Source: an uncultured Prevotellaceae bacterium
GTDB lineage: Bacteria > Bacteroidota > Bacteroidia > Bacteroidales > Muribaculaceae
Reading direction: 5' to 3'
Assembly (NCBI GenBank): GCA_900319525.1
Contig: ONOU01000005.1
Span: 1 to 64,000, forward strand
DNA length: 64,000 nucleotides
In this document: piece by piece, positions 1-10,224 of the stretch
How positions within the stretch are numbered: the first letter of the stretch is position 1
How the letters are laid out: every line of letters begins with the position of its first letter
Program-made: the position numbers and the translations under genes
Notes under the pieces: model-generated
The model's input: the letters and a program-made list of their open reading frames with translations, nothing else
Databases searched by the model: none
What the model was told of the DNA's origin: nothing

Positions 1-158
1 ACGGTCGGGTGGTAAACCTTCAGCACCCGGCCGAACGAGTCGTATACCACCCGGCCGCTCGTCACAACAACCCAGTCCGCTGTCGCCGTGGCGCCGACGG
101 ACGACGCCAGCAGCAGCAACAGCAGCAATATATAGCGGATATGTCTAATCGGATTCAT
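1..158 (-). CDS. RHS-type secreted protein, N-terminal fragment (runs off the left edge)
   Basis: Only the first 52 codons lie in the window. They begin with MNPIRHIRYI, a run of eight leucines, and ASSVGATATA, a convincing export signal. The mature part starts directly with an RHS-type phrase containing TSGRVVYDSFGRVLK. This is the phrase that normally follows the DGFGR motif which ends the upstream protein (185-6409), so the two genes look like consecutive pieces of one Tc/RHS polypeptide. The gap between the upstream stop and this ATG is 26 bp, which suggests one transcript. The rest, presumably RHS repeats and a variable C-terminal domain, is outside the window. The ATG is clear and no other start gives a signal peptide. 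The product class is inferred from a short stretch plus context. Confidence 0.7.
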   Translation of the reverse strand, partial: MNPIRHIRYILLLLLLLASSVGATATADWVVVTSGRVVYDSFGRVLKVYHPT

Positions 159-184
159 AATAACGATCGTTTCATTTGAGTTTA

Positions 185-3100
185 TCAGTGATTATGGATA
201 TAAGACTCCTTACGAGTTTCTATCACTCGACCGAATCCATCAACAAAAGTAGTAACTTTCATCGATTTAACATCCGTATAGCGCTGACTTCTTTCGTAAT
301 AATATCTTCTGAAATTATACGTTGTAACAGCATATGCAGGACTAATCATTCGCCCATCATTATCATAACTTGCTATTGGGTGATATTCAAAAGTAATTGT
401 CGGCAAACTCTGATCAATCTCATTAGGAGACGTTACGGTTGATAATCTTCCCAAGTTGTCAGTTGTTGTGTGATAGTGAACGCCATTCTGATCTTCACGA
501 TGATTTGATATGCCATAGCGATAATCAAACCCGCCAATTGTACTACTTAAGTCAAAGACATCATTAACCCCGGCAAGGTATGTGTTCAACGTTTCATCAT
601 AATGGTACTTATACCAAATGGGTTTATTATCATTTCCTCTTGGCAATGAGATGGTATTGTTATTGCCAAATTTATCGTAATCATAATTTGTGGTAGCATA
701 AGTAGCATTTATATCTAATATATATCTATGTGGGTCCTCTTCAGTATCTGGATATTCAGAAGAATAAGGAATCGCATCATTCTCGTTGATATCCTCTATG
801 CCATTATTGACATTTCCAGAATTATAACTCCAGTCCCTATTATTGTCAAGATGACGAATTATTTTAAGGATATGATTGGGATATCTGGTATCGTAGGATG
901 CGATAACTTCATGGAAATCCTCATTTTCATTTGAGACAGTCACATGGAACGGTAGTCCAAAAATATAATTCTCACGAGACAGGTTACAAGTATAGTTAAT
1001 GCTTGTTTTATAATCGTATTCACCTTCCCCATTTTCACCGAGTGAACCATTATCACTGTATTTGTATAAATGGAGCAAGCCATGATCACCATCTCCCACA
1101 AAGTACTCATTCCATTCTTCTGACATGATCTGACCTTTTTGCTTATTCACTGTATATTTCAATGGAGCATAAGCAGCACCTCTATCATTCCATGCTTTAA
1201 ACGAGGCGTTAAATTTGTACTTACCACCATTGAGGCCGGATGGTTCATTCGTAATACCATATAAGTAATATTTGTTCTCTACTTCTGTGAACTTGACATC
1301 TGAATAATCCTGAACGCAAGTGCTAATTAAGTTTCCAGCTGTATAGATGCTTTCTGTGTCATACAACTCAACTGTTTTACGATAGAGTGTATCCTGTCCT
1401 TCTGTATTAAGCTGATTAGATATGACTTCAGCAAATCCATAGAATTCACGTTCATGACGGTCACGACGTCCATCATTATACTCAAACGCAGTCTTTGAGT
1501 GAGGAATATAGTACTTTGTTGTGTCGTTAAAACCATAATCCACTTCAATACTCGACATTACCCACTTGCCGCAAGGCAGTCCGTATGTTGGATCACTATG
1601 CTTGTAATCAATTATAAAAGCGCCACCTAATGAGTTTGTTACAGTTTTAAGTTTATTGGTACGAGCAATAGAAGAATACTTCACCGTGAGGCTATCCTCT
1701 GAATACGATTTAAGGGCATCGAGAAAACCATCTCCGTCAAGATCTCTCAACTCAAAATTAGGACGGCTCATACCCCAGCCTGTGTTAACACCAGGCGTAA
1801 TAGTGATGTTGCCAAAGAATACTGGAATGTTGATTGAGAATGCAGCATTTGCCGAAAGTGTAGTAGATGTAGTTTTGCTTATATCTTCAAGCCCGGACCA
1901 TACGAGGTGATTTGTGTCAAAACCGTTACCGTGATTAAGATAAACAAAAATGCCATCATCGGTCCTATTCACTTTGTCAGGTAAGCCATCTCCATTCATA
2001 TCAATAAATGCCGTTTGATCTTTTGTCGTTGTAGTAGATAAACCAAAACCACCAGAAAAACTTCCAGCATCAATATTAAAACCGAGGCTTACAGACCCCG
2101 TTCTTGCTATAGACCTTTGAATCTCAGAGGTGGATTGAATGCTAATCAGATCCGTAAATGAATACCCAAGATTAATCCGAGCATTTATACTACCATTATT
2201 ATTCCTTGAGAGCATATCAGCTAAACCATCTCCGTTAATATCTACATATGAGAACTGCAAACTATCTCGATTCTCATTTAAACTCCCACTTATGTTGGCC
2301 GCAACTTTAGCATTCGCATTAGAGACTTCAGCGGTTCCTCCTTTTTTCAATGTTGAAAATGCATGAATTGGATTACCGCCAAAAGCATCACCAGTAGCTT
2401 TAGTAAGCGATGTCATCTTCTTTTCCTTATTGGTAAATGTCTGACGATATAATATGCCGCCGCCTTCAAAGCCTCCCAGAGGATTAGTATATTGAATAGA
2501 CGTTTCTGTAACAATATCAGGAAAGCCATCCCCATTCATATCCATGAATGCATTTTTGGTCGTTGTTGTTCCCCCAGCAAAATTTTTACTATAAGAAGCG
2601 TAAGGACCTCCTCCGCCAACAATACTATCTCTACTATTGGATTTAGAAATCAATGTCAAACCGCGCGCTGGAGTTCCTTGTAGCGTTGAGCCACTCTCCG
2701 ACATGGGAATACTATCCCAACAAGCAAACAAAGGATCTGGAATCACATGATTATCTGCAAGACGAGCCACGCCAATAGTGTCTCCATGGACAAATATATC
2801 TGGTTTGGCTCCAACGAGAAGTGATGGATCTTCATTCGAAGGTGTTAGGTGTGAATAAGACATTGACAATGGATTGCATCCCGCACTATCTGTTGGCATC
2901 ACCAAAGATTCAACAGAAATAGGATTCTCATATCTGTTTCCATATGAGTTATAAACAAATTGTCCCCATCCGTTATATGTGCAGCCTAGACTATCCGAAT
3001 CGGAAATGGTATACACATATGCGAGAGCTGCCGGATCCCATATAATCACTTCACCCTGGGATGATTGAGGGAAATAAATGAGGGGTTCTGATAATTGCTG

Positions 3101-6100
3101 TGCTAAATCATTATTCTGCACATAACATTCTGCCCAAATATATTTATCAGTGGGAAGTATTAAATTATAAATTGTGTCGTTTATAAACTGACCATCAGCA
3201 ATTTGATATTGGTGTCTTGCATAAATGTCATCCTTTGAACGAACAACAAGATTCAATTCACCAGATTCGCTACATCCATCTTCAACACTAACATCAAACT
3301 TGAAAAGTTGTGCCTGTTGTTGACCATTCCTATATAAGGTACCATCACCAATCAATTTATTGTATATACTCTTTTTTGCAGCGACCCTAACAGAAACGGT
3401 GTCAACTATTGTATTTATAGTTTGATAATACTGTACAGTTGGAATCCACTCGACACCCGTCCAGTCGATGTTACTTGGCGATGATAGCTCAAGCTTTATA
3501 AGACCATTATTGCAAGTAGATGGAAGCAAAACATTAATGTCTGAATTAAATGTTTCTGCTGGAGCAAATGATCTATGATATATAGACTCAAAAGAACTAT
3601 TCTCATCAAAGGAATTGTCTTCTAGCTCATCAGCAGATACATAAAAGACATTCACCATCACAGAGTCTGTTGTTGCTGGTTTCACAAAAGTACCTGAGAC
3701 AGAGGCATTTGAGCCATATACTGTCATCAATCCATTACCATTTGATGGACTCATACTGGAAGATGAAAAAGAGTATTTCTCAGCAATACCAGCTTGGTCA
3801 AAAGTTGTGTCATATGTATTACAATAAGATATATTAGTCTCCCATTCAACTTTATCAAAATCGCCATTAGCGTCCACGGCATCTCCACACTGAACACGGA
3901 AGTAAATGCGTTGACCTTGATTAATGCTTAGCTGATTAATATTTATCTGATGGGCAATAGTCTCATTTTTATAGATTCTCCTGGTCATCAATGTGTCATT
4001 ATCAATTTGTATTGAGACCTTGACACCATCGTTTAATGCATATTCTGGTAAACTCATCACCGAATCACTGGGCAATACGAGTTTAACAAAGCCTGATATA
4101 TTGACATCTCCGCTTATCGGTGCTTCCCAGAACCGCACGACATCCTGCATAGGTGAACTGTTAATCAATGAATCTTGCGAATCCATTAAATCAACAAGAT
4201 TGGTTGTAATAATATCACCTGTATTGATAATTGGACTAGGAGTGTCAGAACTACTTTTAGTAAATGTGGGTCTTCCAATACTATCAAGATGATTGAAATA
4301 AACCTCACCATTAGCCACAATGTCTACAAGTCCATCACTATTTACATCTGCAAAATAATGAGTGGTCTTGGTGGTTGATGTCATAAAATCCAGGCCAAGT
4401 TCCGCAAAGCCAGGACCTATGCCAGGATAGGCTTTACCTCCTCCTGTGACAGAAGATGTCTTACTTCGAGAAAAATTTGACAACGAAAGTCCTGGACCAG
4501 CGTTGATTACAACCGAATTTCCAAAATTTACTGTATCATTCACAACTTGAGGACAAAACCTCAATCCACCGTTTTCTCTATATACTCTATCCGCCAAGCC
4601 GTCACCATTTATATCAATTAGTGTAACTTCTCCTTCAGAAGTGTTTTGGCTATAACCTACAGAAACACCAGCAGTTAAAGGCTTTCCCGAAGTGTAACCC
4701 ATACCAAATCCCGTATAGACTGATCCGCCAACTGAATTTGTCTTCGTGCCGCCAATAGCCGTTGCATGTGAACTGTGGCCAGTTGGTATTACCTTTGAAA
4801 ATGCGGTTTTTTTAATGTTAATACTATTACTTAATAATGTTGCATCATCAAATACAGAATACTCATTATCAGAATGAATCACATCATCATAATAATCAAA
4901 TTCCTGAGAAGCAACTTCATGCATATTATTGTCCAAATGCGTAATCGCTATTAACTGATCAACATGGAAAGTTGTATCTATTTTATAATCAAGCCTATAC
5001 AATCGCAGTCTTTCATCCAGAAATTTTACCTCAACATAGCGTAACAGCCTATTTGATGAGGTAAGGAAACCATAGCGTGCGTTATTATGTTGCGTTGACT
5101 TCAACACATAATTACCATTATTATTCTTATACGGAAGAAAGACAATTGTTGAAGTTTCAAGATATGTGCTGTCCTCCTTCATCTGATACACATGGATCTT
5201 ACTCAGATATACTGGATGGGTCGTCAATCCTCCGAGGACCGTTTCGCTTGTTGTGGTCTTATTCTCGTATTCGTAAACCATGTAGTCACCATGCGTTTCC
5301 TGGACCCGGGTGAGTTTCCATTCCGCTGCTACCAAGCGACGATTGCCATGCACATCTGTAATAGTATCCTTCAAAACGGCATTTTCATTGCCGCCATAGG
5401 TGTAAACCACGCCATTGCGATCAGTTATTTCCCAATAGTAACTATCCAGCGAATTGCCCTTGCGGACAATTTTGCTGAAATCCCCACCTTGGCGCAAGAA
5501 AAACTGGCGATCGGCAACTCGGGCCAGGGTGGAATCACGATGTGCCACCGTCATGCAGGTGTCTCTCATCATTGCCAACATCTGGCCATTCAGCAGGTAG
5601 GTTTCAGACTCGTGTGATATATTATACCTCGGCACACCCCAACGGGTGTCAATTGAAATAGTCGGAATGGAAATATCCCATCCTTCGCCAACCCATCCGC
5701 TGCCGCCGTCACTGTTATATGACAATGCCAATTGTGGCTGCATCCCGTTTCGAGCAGGAGGCATTTCAAAAGGATAAGTGAGGTTGGCGGAACCTCGGTT
5801 ATTTGCCGTCGGAGGCATAATGATGTTGATTTTTGCCGTCGGATCAGCAGCTTTGATGTCATTCATCATTGTGGGCGTGAAAGCATCCGTTTCTGGTGAT
5901 TCAGGAGCCACAATGACACCATTGATCATATCGGTGAAGTGGGTTGTCTTCGACACCACACACGCCGATTGCTTATCGACTTCAACGCGAGGTAAAGCCA
6001 CCCAACATTTTCTGTCTGGGTCAAAGTAGTAGGTACGGATGTCGTCTTCGGTATATCCGCTGGGAATGCGGGTTCGGTCATATTTGAGTCGGACGGTTGC

Positions 6101-6409
6101 CCCTTCTCCATCGAAATGTGTTCCATGAGGCAGGAAGCGATATCCCTCACCTTCAACCGATACATTAAACATGCCGAAGTCAAGTTCTGGCACTGCCGTC
6201 GAATCCAATGCCGCAATGCTGATGTCCATATCATGGAGCAGCACCTTGTCACCGAATGCGATGGACGTGTTCGTGATGGACAAACTGTCGGCCACGCCTT
6301 TCACCAGGCCTTTTGCCAGTGACTGATATTGTCCCGGAGCAGCCATTGCAGACATGCAACTTAGCATCACCGCAATGAAAGCGGTCAATTTCATATAATG
6401 AGTTTTCAT
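185..6409 (-). CDS. SpvB/TcB-like giant secreted protein with FG-GAP repeats
   Basis: A 2074-aa exported protein related to the B component of Tc toxins. The start is placed at MKTHYMKLTAFIAVML, a signal peptide ending near SAMAAPG; a longer reading frame exists upstream but overlaps the preceding gene and lacks export features. At about residues 200-330 is an SpvB-type domain (GSANLTYPFEMPPARNG, LSYNSDGGSGWVGEGW). Six Ca-binding FG-GAP/VCBS-like DxNGDGxxD motifs lie near residues 598, 693, 1293, 1390, 1470 and 1558. A TcdB-middle-like phrase (RDRHEREFYGF) is near 1653. The protein ends soon after VDGFGRVIETRK, an RHS motif, at tandem stops TGA TAA. The next gene resumes the RHS motif series behind a second signal peptide. 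Family knowledge: such proteins build a hollow RHS cocoon around a C-terminal effector. Whether this one is a toxin, an adhesin or a surface antigen cannot be told here. Confidence 0.85.
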   Translation of the reverse strand: MKTHYMKLTAFIAVMLSCMSAMAAPGQYQSLAKGLVKGVADSLSITNTSIAFGDKVLLHDMDISIAALDSTAVPELDFGMFNVSVEGEGYRFLPHGTHFDGEGATVRLKYDRTRIPSGYTEDDIRTYYFDPDRKCWVALPRVEVDKQSACVVSKTTHFTDMINGVIVAPESPETDAFTPTMMNDIKAADPTAKINIIMPPTANNRGSANLTYPFEMPPARNGMQPQLALSYNSDGGSGWVGEGWDISIPTISIDTRWGVPRYNISHESETYLLNGQMLAMMRDTCMTVAHRDSTLARVADRQFFLRQGGDFSKIVRKGNSLDSYYWEITDRNGVVYTYGGNENAVLKDTITDVHGNRRLVAAEWKLTRVQETHGDYMVYEYENKTTTSETVLGGLTTHPVYLSKIHVYQMKEDSTYLETSTIVFLPYKNNNGNYVLKSTQHNNARYGFLTSSNRLLRYVEVKFLDERLRLYRLDYKIDTTFHVDQLIAITHLDNNMHEVASQEFDYYDDVIHSDNEYSVFDDATLLSNSINIKKTAFSKVIPTGHSSHATAIGGTKTNSVGGSVYTGFGMGYTSGKPLTAGVSVGYSQNTSEGEVTLIDINGDGLADRVYRENGGLRFCPQVVNDTVNFGNSVVINAGPGLSLSNFSRSKTSSVTGGGKAYPGIGPGFAELGLDFMTSTTKTTHYFADVNSDGLVDIVANGEVYFNHLDSIGRPTFTKSSSDTPSPIINTGDIITTNLVDLMDSQDSLINSSPMQDVVRFWEAPISGDVNISGFVKLVLPSDSVMSLPEYALNDGVKVSIQIDNDTLMTRRIYKNETIAHQININQLSINQGQRIYFRVQCGDAVDANGDFDKVEWETNISYCNTYDTTFDQAGIAEKYSFSSSSMSPSNGNGLMTVYGSNASVSGTFVKPATTDSVMVNVFYVSADELEDNSFDENSSFESIYHRSFAPAETFNSDINVLLPSTCNNGLIKLELSSPSNIDWTGVEWIPTVQYYQTINTIVDTVSVRVAAKKSIYNKLIGDGTLYRNGQQQAQLFKFDVSVEDGCSESGELNLVVRSKDDIYARHQYQIADGQFINDTIYNLILPTDKYIWAECYVQNNDLAQQLSEPLIYFPQSSQGEVIIWDPAALAYVYTISDSDSLGCTYNGWGQFVYNSYGNRYENPISVESLVMPTDSAGCNPLSMSYSHLTPSNEDPSLLVGAKPDIFVHGDTIGVARLADNHVIPDPLFACWDSIPMSESGSTLQGTPARGLTLISKSNSRDSIVGGGGPYASYSKNFAGGTTTTKNAFMDMNGDGFPDIVTETSIQYTNPLGGFEGGGILYRQTFTNKEKKMTSLTKATGDAFGGNPIHAFSTLKKGGTAEVSNANAKVAANISGSLNENRDSLQFSYVDINGDGLADMLSRNNNGSINARINLGYSFTDLISIQSTSEIQRSIARTGSVSLGFNIDAGSFSGGFGLSTTTTKDQTAFIDMNGDGLPDKVNRTDDGIFVYLNHGNGFDTNHLVWSGLEDISKTTSTTLSANAAFSINIPVFFGNITITPGVNTGWGMSRPNFELRDLDGDGFLDALKSYSEDSLTVKYSSIARTNKLKTVTNSLGGAFIIDYKHSDPTYGLPCGKWVMSSIEVDYGFNDTTKYYIPHSKTAFEYNDGRRDRHEREFYGFAEVISNQLNTEGQDTLYRKTVELYDTESIYTAGNLISTCVQDYSDVKFTEVENKYYLYGITNEPSGLNGGKYKFNASFKAWNDRGAAYAPLKYTVNKQKGQIMSEEWNEYFVGDGDHGLLHLYKYSDNGSLGENGEGEYDYKTSINYTCNLSRENYIFGLPFHVTVSNENEDFHEVIASYDTRYPNHILKIIRHLDNNRDWSYNSGNVNNGIEDINENDAIPYSSEYPDTEEDPHRYILDINATYATTNYDYDKFGNNNTISLPRGNDNKPIWYKYHYDETLNTYLAGVNDVFDLSSTIGGFDYRYGISNHREDQNGVHYHTTTDNLGRLSTVTSPNEIDQSLPTITFEYHPIASYDNDGRMISPAYAVTTYNFRRYYYERSQRYTDVKSMKVTTFVDGFGRVIETRKESYIHNH

Positions 6410-6449
6410 ATAATTAATATGCTGTATTTGTATTTCTATTTTCAATGAA

Positions 6450-9400
6450 CTATTTACATAGTATTTTTTCGGAATACTCCTCATGATCAGTCAGGACCTT
6501 GACGATATACACGCCAAAGGCAGGAACCGAGAATGAAACTGTTCTAACTGCACCACTAGTCATGTTTCCCTCAGCAATCAAGCGCCCCAAAGTGTCGAAA
6601 ACTAATAATTGTGCTACACCCGTGTCAGAGGAGACGAGTTCCGCAGTAAAGTCTTGGCCTCCTTGATGTGTGACTTTTAAAGCGCTATTATTGGCAAGCG
6701 TTTCATTTACTCCATTGCTTTGATCCGTGTAATCGTCAAATGTTCTTCTTGGAGCTTGATTCATTGGCTGGACAATAATGTCAACCACTTCGTTTCTGGT
6801 TGTCGTATCACATTCATAACCGATATAAACACGTTTCGAAATACTATCTTGAGTTACATGTTCAACTAAAATGCTCTCATCTGAAACAAAAACATCTGGT
6901 ATTCCAGTTCCATTTGTATATTGAACATTTGCAAGTGTCGCCTCACCTCGTTGAAATTTAGCCTTGAAGCAAGAAAAAGCAGTGTTATCGGAAACTTTTT
7001 GAGTGTAATTGTTGTATGTCAAATAAGTTCCATCTGAATAAATTGTGACCGCCAGTGAATCACCAGGTGATATAGCAGTTGCAATACCATAGATATTAGC
7101 ATCATTTAAAGGATAAGCCTTAGACCCATCTATCCTGAATCCAACATTTACTGGGGTGTTCACCGGTTCATCGCCGACAATAAAGCCGGCCTCATAGTTT
7201 GACAACGTATCGGTCACAAACCATGAAACTGAACGAACATTACAAGAATCTGGCACACTAGATGAATAATACCTTAAATCGCTTGGATATGGACTAGCAT
7301 AGATGTTTGTTCCACCTATTTGTGATAACTTAAGTTTATATTCTCCTGGAGAAAGACTATCAATGACGAGATAGTTCACTCCAAAATTGTAGTTAAAAAC
7401 ATCAAAATTTGGAGTGATTCCTATTAGTGTACTATCCATCATGGGAGAGTTTTCTCTAATTGGTTTAAGTTCGAGATTATACAGAGGAGACCCGCATTTG
7501 ATGTCAATTATCAGTTGACCTGTGTTTGTTGGCTGGTCGTCGCCATCACAGTTGGCCCTGATTGGCGTGAAATCCGCAATCAGACCGTCGTATGCAGCGA
7601 ACGTGAAATAAGTCGTATCATTCTCATTAAAGAAGATATTATGGAACAACAGTTTCTGCCGGTCTATATCAATTTCGCTGCTCGGAATTTTCTGATCAAC
7701 TTCTTCTGGATTGCTAAAAACAGGCGCTCCATCAATAAGCATAATTGCGCGATTCTTGCGGAAAGCCTTTAAGTCCTTTGCAATACTATAACTTAATTCT
7801 AGTTGGTTTCCTGTATTACAGAAACCATCAACTCGGAATTCATCGACATACAATTGTTCCCCTTTATCTACATTGAGCAAAATATTATAATAATCTTCTC
7901 GTAAAAATGGTATTATCGTAATTGTGTCAAGACGATTGTCAAACCCATTTGTGGACGAGTTTTCCTCAAGATTAATAATTGGAAAGTCAGGCCTGAAAAT
8001 TAATGAATCGTGAGGGATAATAGGATTATTGAACTTGGGAAGTTCAATAATATTATTTGCACACCCTTCTCCATCAATCTGCAAATATAGACATTGACCT
8101 TTTTTATAAAAATCAATTCGATGTCCTTTTGCATTCTGTAATACTGTGTCATTGGAATCAACTATTCCATTGAGCACTTTTCTTATAGAACTTCCAACAG
8201 AATCAATAATGAACCCATAATTTCCGCGATTGATAGAACCCTTTACAGTGATTTTAAGCGATGGATGGTGTTCGGGGCAAATAAATGACAAGTGTAAGTC
8301 ATCACGAGTTTGAGGCCCAAATGTTATCGTTGAAGACGATGAAGAACGTGGGCGATTAATTATGTACGACCCATTTGAATGAGATGAGACTTCAATATTT
8401 GAAGCATCAATAGTGGTTGATTTGTCTGGGCTAGATGGCATATTGCTTTTTAACATCCATGTTCTACCCATAACATGCCATAAACTGTCATTATTAAGTT
8501 TACTTATTGTTGTGGATTGACTATCATCTCCCCAAATCATATATGTGTTGTCAGGTAAACTATAGCCATATTCATGGCCAAGAGTCAGCAAACGACGTGA
8601 TGTGGGTTTATTAAATGTACTATGCTTATAAAAAGAATCATTCGAAGGCAGAACAGATAATCTTGGATACTCTTCGTAGGAAGTCGTTGATAACAATTGA
8701 GACAATGAGCTGTTAGTATAATTTGCAATAGCCGTAACTCTGTGGTGATAGGTTTGATAGCTCTCTTTGTCCCAAATCAATTCGCCTTTTGGAGAGAAAT
8801 ACGATCCACGAAGTGTAATTCCATATTTTATCGCGAGGTATGTCTCCACTTTACGACGTTCCTCCTGACTAAGCATACGACCAAAAACAATTATCTCTGG
8901 ACAATAACCAGTAAATAGCCTACAGTCTGCATTGAACAGCAAAGACGACGTTTCGGGTTCTCCCCAAACTGAACGGTCAGGGAGATTTGCCCTTTCGTAT
9001 GTTATTGTCTTAAGAGCCCTTTGATAAAAAAGCGTATCATTACCCTCCAAATATTCATGGGACAACGAGCCAAGGCTTTTATCATATACATTTTGGGTTG
9101 ACATAAAGATGCTATCCTCTAACCAACCGTTGCTGTTAGTCTGATAAAGCTCAACCGAATCCTTATTTGGTTGGGCAAACACACCAATTAGGGTAGTTTG
9201 TCCCATACTAGTATGTTGTAAAATAGATCCTCCACTAATTGAATCAAAGTGCAATGCAGGATGGAAGTTAAATGATTGAAGTTCAGACCAAGGCCTTATT
9301 ATAAGCTGATCATTTGCTGTTGAGACAAACTGAGTAGTATCACCAGAATAGTCACGCCACACGTAACTCGAATCTGTGTTACTCGTCGTGGCGGTAGCTA

Positions 9401-9500
9401 TATGCCACAGCTCAGCGCCAGAGACCCCGCCGGGACCCTGTGCCAAAACATACAATGTGCTTAGTAGGCACATCATTAGAAATGAAAGCCTTTTACCCAT
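6450..9500 (-). CDS. Large secreted protein with T9SS-type C-terminal sorting domain
   Basis: A 1016-aa protein with signal peptide MGKRLSFLMMCLLSTLYVLAQ. Around residues 190-240 is a lectin-like/DUF8202-type phrase (CPEIIVFGRMLSQEERRKVE, then YLAIKYGI) that is common in Bacteroidota surface proteins. The last 75 or so residues form a type A Por-secretion tail (LLVFDTLGRLIAEG, then VPAFGVYIVKVLTD, ending EKILCK). That tail should send the protein through the type IX secretion system to the surface. The middle is beta-rich and I do not recognise it. It lies 40 bp upstream of the SpvB-like gene on the same strand, so the two are probably co-transcribed. An adhesin or carrier for the Tc-like partner is an inference only. 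Confidence 0.8.
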   Translation of the reverse strand: MGKRLSFLMMCLLSTLYVLAQGPGGVSGAELWHIATATTSNTDSSYVWRDYSGDTTQFVSTANDQLIIRPWSELQSFNFHPALHFDSISGGSILQHTSMGQTTLIGVFAQPNKDSVELYQTNSNGWLEDSIFMSTQNVYDKSLGSLSHEYLEGNDTLFYQRALKTITYERANLPDRSVWGEPETSSLLFNADCRLFTGYCPEIIVFGRMLSQEERRKVETYLAIKYGITLRGSYFSPKGELIWDKESYQTYHHRVTAIANYTNSSLSQLLSTTSYEEYPRLSVLPSNDSFYKHSTFNKPTSRRLLTLGHEYGYSLPDNTYMIWGDDSQSTTISKLNNDSLWHVMGRTWMLKSNMPSSPDKSTTIDASNIEVSSHSNGSYIINRPRSSSSSTITFGPQTRDDLHLSFICPEHHPSLKITVKGSINRGNYGFIIDSVGSSIRKVLNGIVDSNDTVLQNAKGHRIDFYKKGQCLYLQIDGEGCANNIIELPKFNNPIIPHDSLIFRPDFPIINLEENSSTNGFDNRLDTITIIPFLREDYYNILLNVDKGEQLYVDEFRVDGFCNTGNQLELSYSIAKDLKAFRKNRAIMLIDGAPVFSNPEEVDQKIPSSEIDIDRQKLLFHNIFFNENDTTYFTFAAYDGLIADFTPIRANCDGDDQPTNTGQLIIDIKCGSPLYNLELKPIRENSPMMDSTLIGITPNFDVFNYNFGVNYLVIDSLSPGEYKLKLSQIGGTNIYASPYPSDLRYYSSSVPDSCNVRSVSWFVTDTLSNYEAGFIVGDEPVNTPVNVGFRIDGSKAYPLNDANIYGIATAISPGDSLAVTIYSDGTYLTYNNYTQKVSDNTAFSCFKAKFQRGEATLANVQYTNGTGIPDVFVSDESILVEHVTQDSISKRVYIGYECDTTTRNEVVDIIVQPMNQAPRRTFDDYTDQSNGVNETLANNSALKVTHQGGQDFTAELVSSDTGVAQLLVFDTLGRLIAEGNMTSGAVRTVSFSVPAFGVYIVKVLTDHEEYSEKILCK

Positions 9501-9540
9501 AATAATTGGAATTTAGTCGGTTCGTGTTTTTTCGAAGATA

Positions 9541-9896
9541 CTATGTTTCTAGTATCCCGTAGAACATGTCGTTCGGAGACGAGATTGTTATTATATATGT
9601 GTTGTTTGGCTGTAAGTTCACATAATAATCAGTTGGGATACCACTCGTATTGAGTGAACCAGAGTACCAAGTTGTCCCATAAACATCTTTAACTTTAAGC
9701 TCATATGAATCTTCAGATTCAAACTCAATAGTTAAAGTGTTCTCGTTTGGTGAATACGTCACTACTGGAAGAGCAATTCCACCACGATTGTGCCCAGGAA
9801 ATGGGTAATGAACAACTTCAATCGAATTCGCGCCACCATCTGCAAAAACGACAGATGAGGTCAATAAAAAAGGAATGTAAATAAAATCTTTTTCAT
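9541..9896 (-). pseudogene. DUF3244-like small secreted protein with frameshifted signal peptide
   Basis: The open part (9541-9864) encodes about 107 residues of an Ig-like small protein resembling DUF3244 (ALPVVTYSPNENTLTIEF, then YELKVKDVYG). It has no ATG of its own and would need TTG. An ATG at 9896 in another frame encodes MKKILFTFLF and then stops. Adding one base to the run of six A/T pairs at 9866-9871 joins the two parts as MKKILFTFLFLLTSSVVFADG, split here as MKKILFTFLF plus LLTSSVVFADG, a textbook signal peptide. The gene is therefore either off by one base in a homopolymer (phase variation, decay or sequencing error) or translated as a leaderless form. It is the promoter-proximal gene of the minus-strand series and lies 40 bp before the T9SS-tailed protein. 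Confidence 0.65.
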
Positions 9897-10189
9897 ACTA
9901 ATATATCATTAAAAGTTACGTTTGCAAAATTAGAATGAGGAAATGTAAATTTTGCGTTTTTGAGTCAAAAATTGAGTTAATCGATTTTTTGTAACACGCT
10001 TATTTTCAATCAATTAAAAAATAAAAAGTTAACCATGTATTAACTCCATAGCGAAGTGTTAAAATTACCCCCCATTTTTAATAATAATTAACTATTAGGC
10101 TGTAAAACTATTTATTTTTGTTAATGAAATTAATGGGTTCATATATTGTTAAAATCATTCGTTCTCTAATTGATACTCTGATTATTTTG
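9897..10189. other. AT-rich divergent intergenic region
   Basis: About 330 bases with no credible gene separate the minus-strand secreted-protein series from the plus-strand regulator. The stretch is very AT-rich with homopolymer runs. It carries minus- and plus-strand TAnnTTTG-type boxes at its two ends, so regulation of both units is likely to converge here. No clear operator palindrome stood out. Confidence 0.6.
9925..9932 (-). promoter_or_regulatory. Probable -7 box for the DUF3244/T9SS/SpvB series
   Basis: On the minus strand this reads TAATTTTG, matching the Bacteroidota -7 consensus TAnnTTTG. It lies about 30 bases before the ATG at 9896. No good -33 TTTG is at the usual distance. Confidence 0.5.
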
Positions 10190-10197
10190 TAATTTTG
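10190..10197 (+). promoter_or_regulatory. -7 promoter box of the TPR regulator
   Basis: TAATTTTG matches TAnnTTTG. It overlaps the TTG where the open frame begins, so translation must start further down, at the ATG at 10225. A TTG near 10170 could be the -33 element. Confidence 0.6.
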
Positions 10198-10224
10198 CGC
10201 CATAAGAACAAACAATTATATAGT

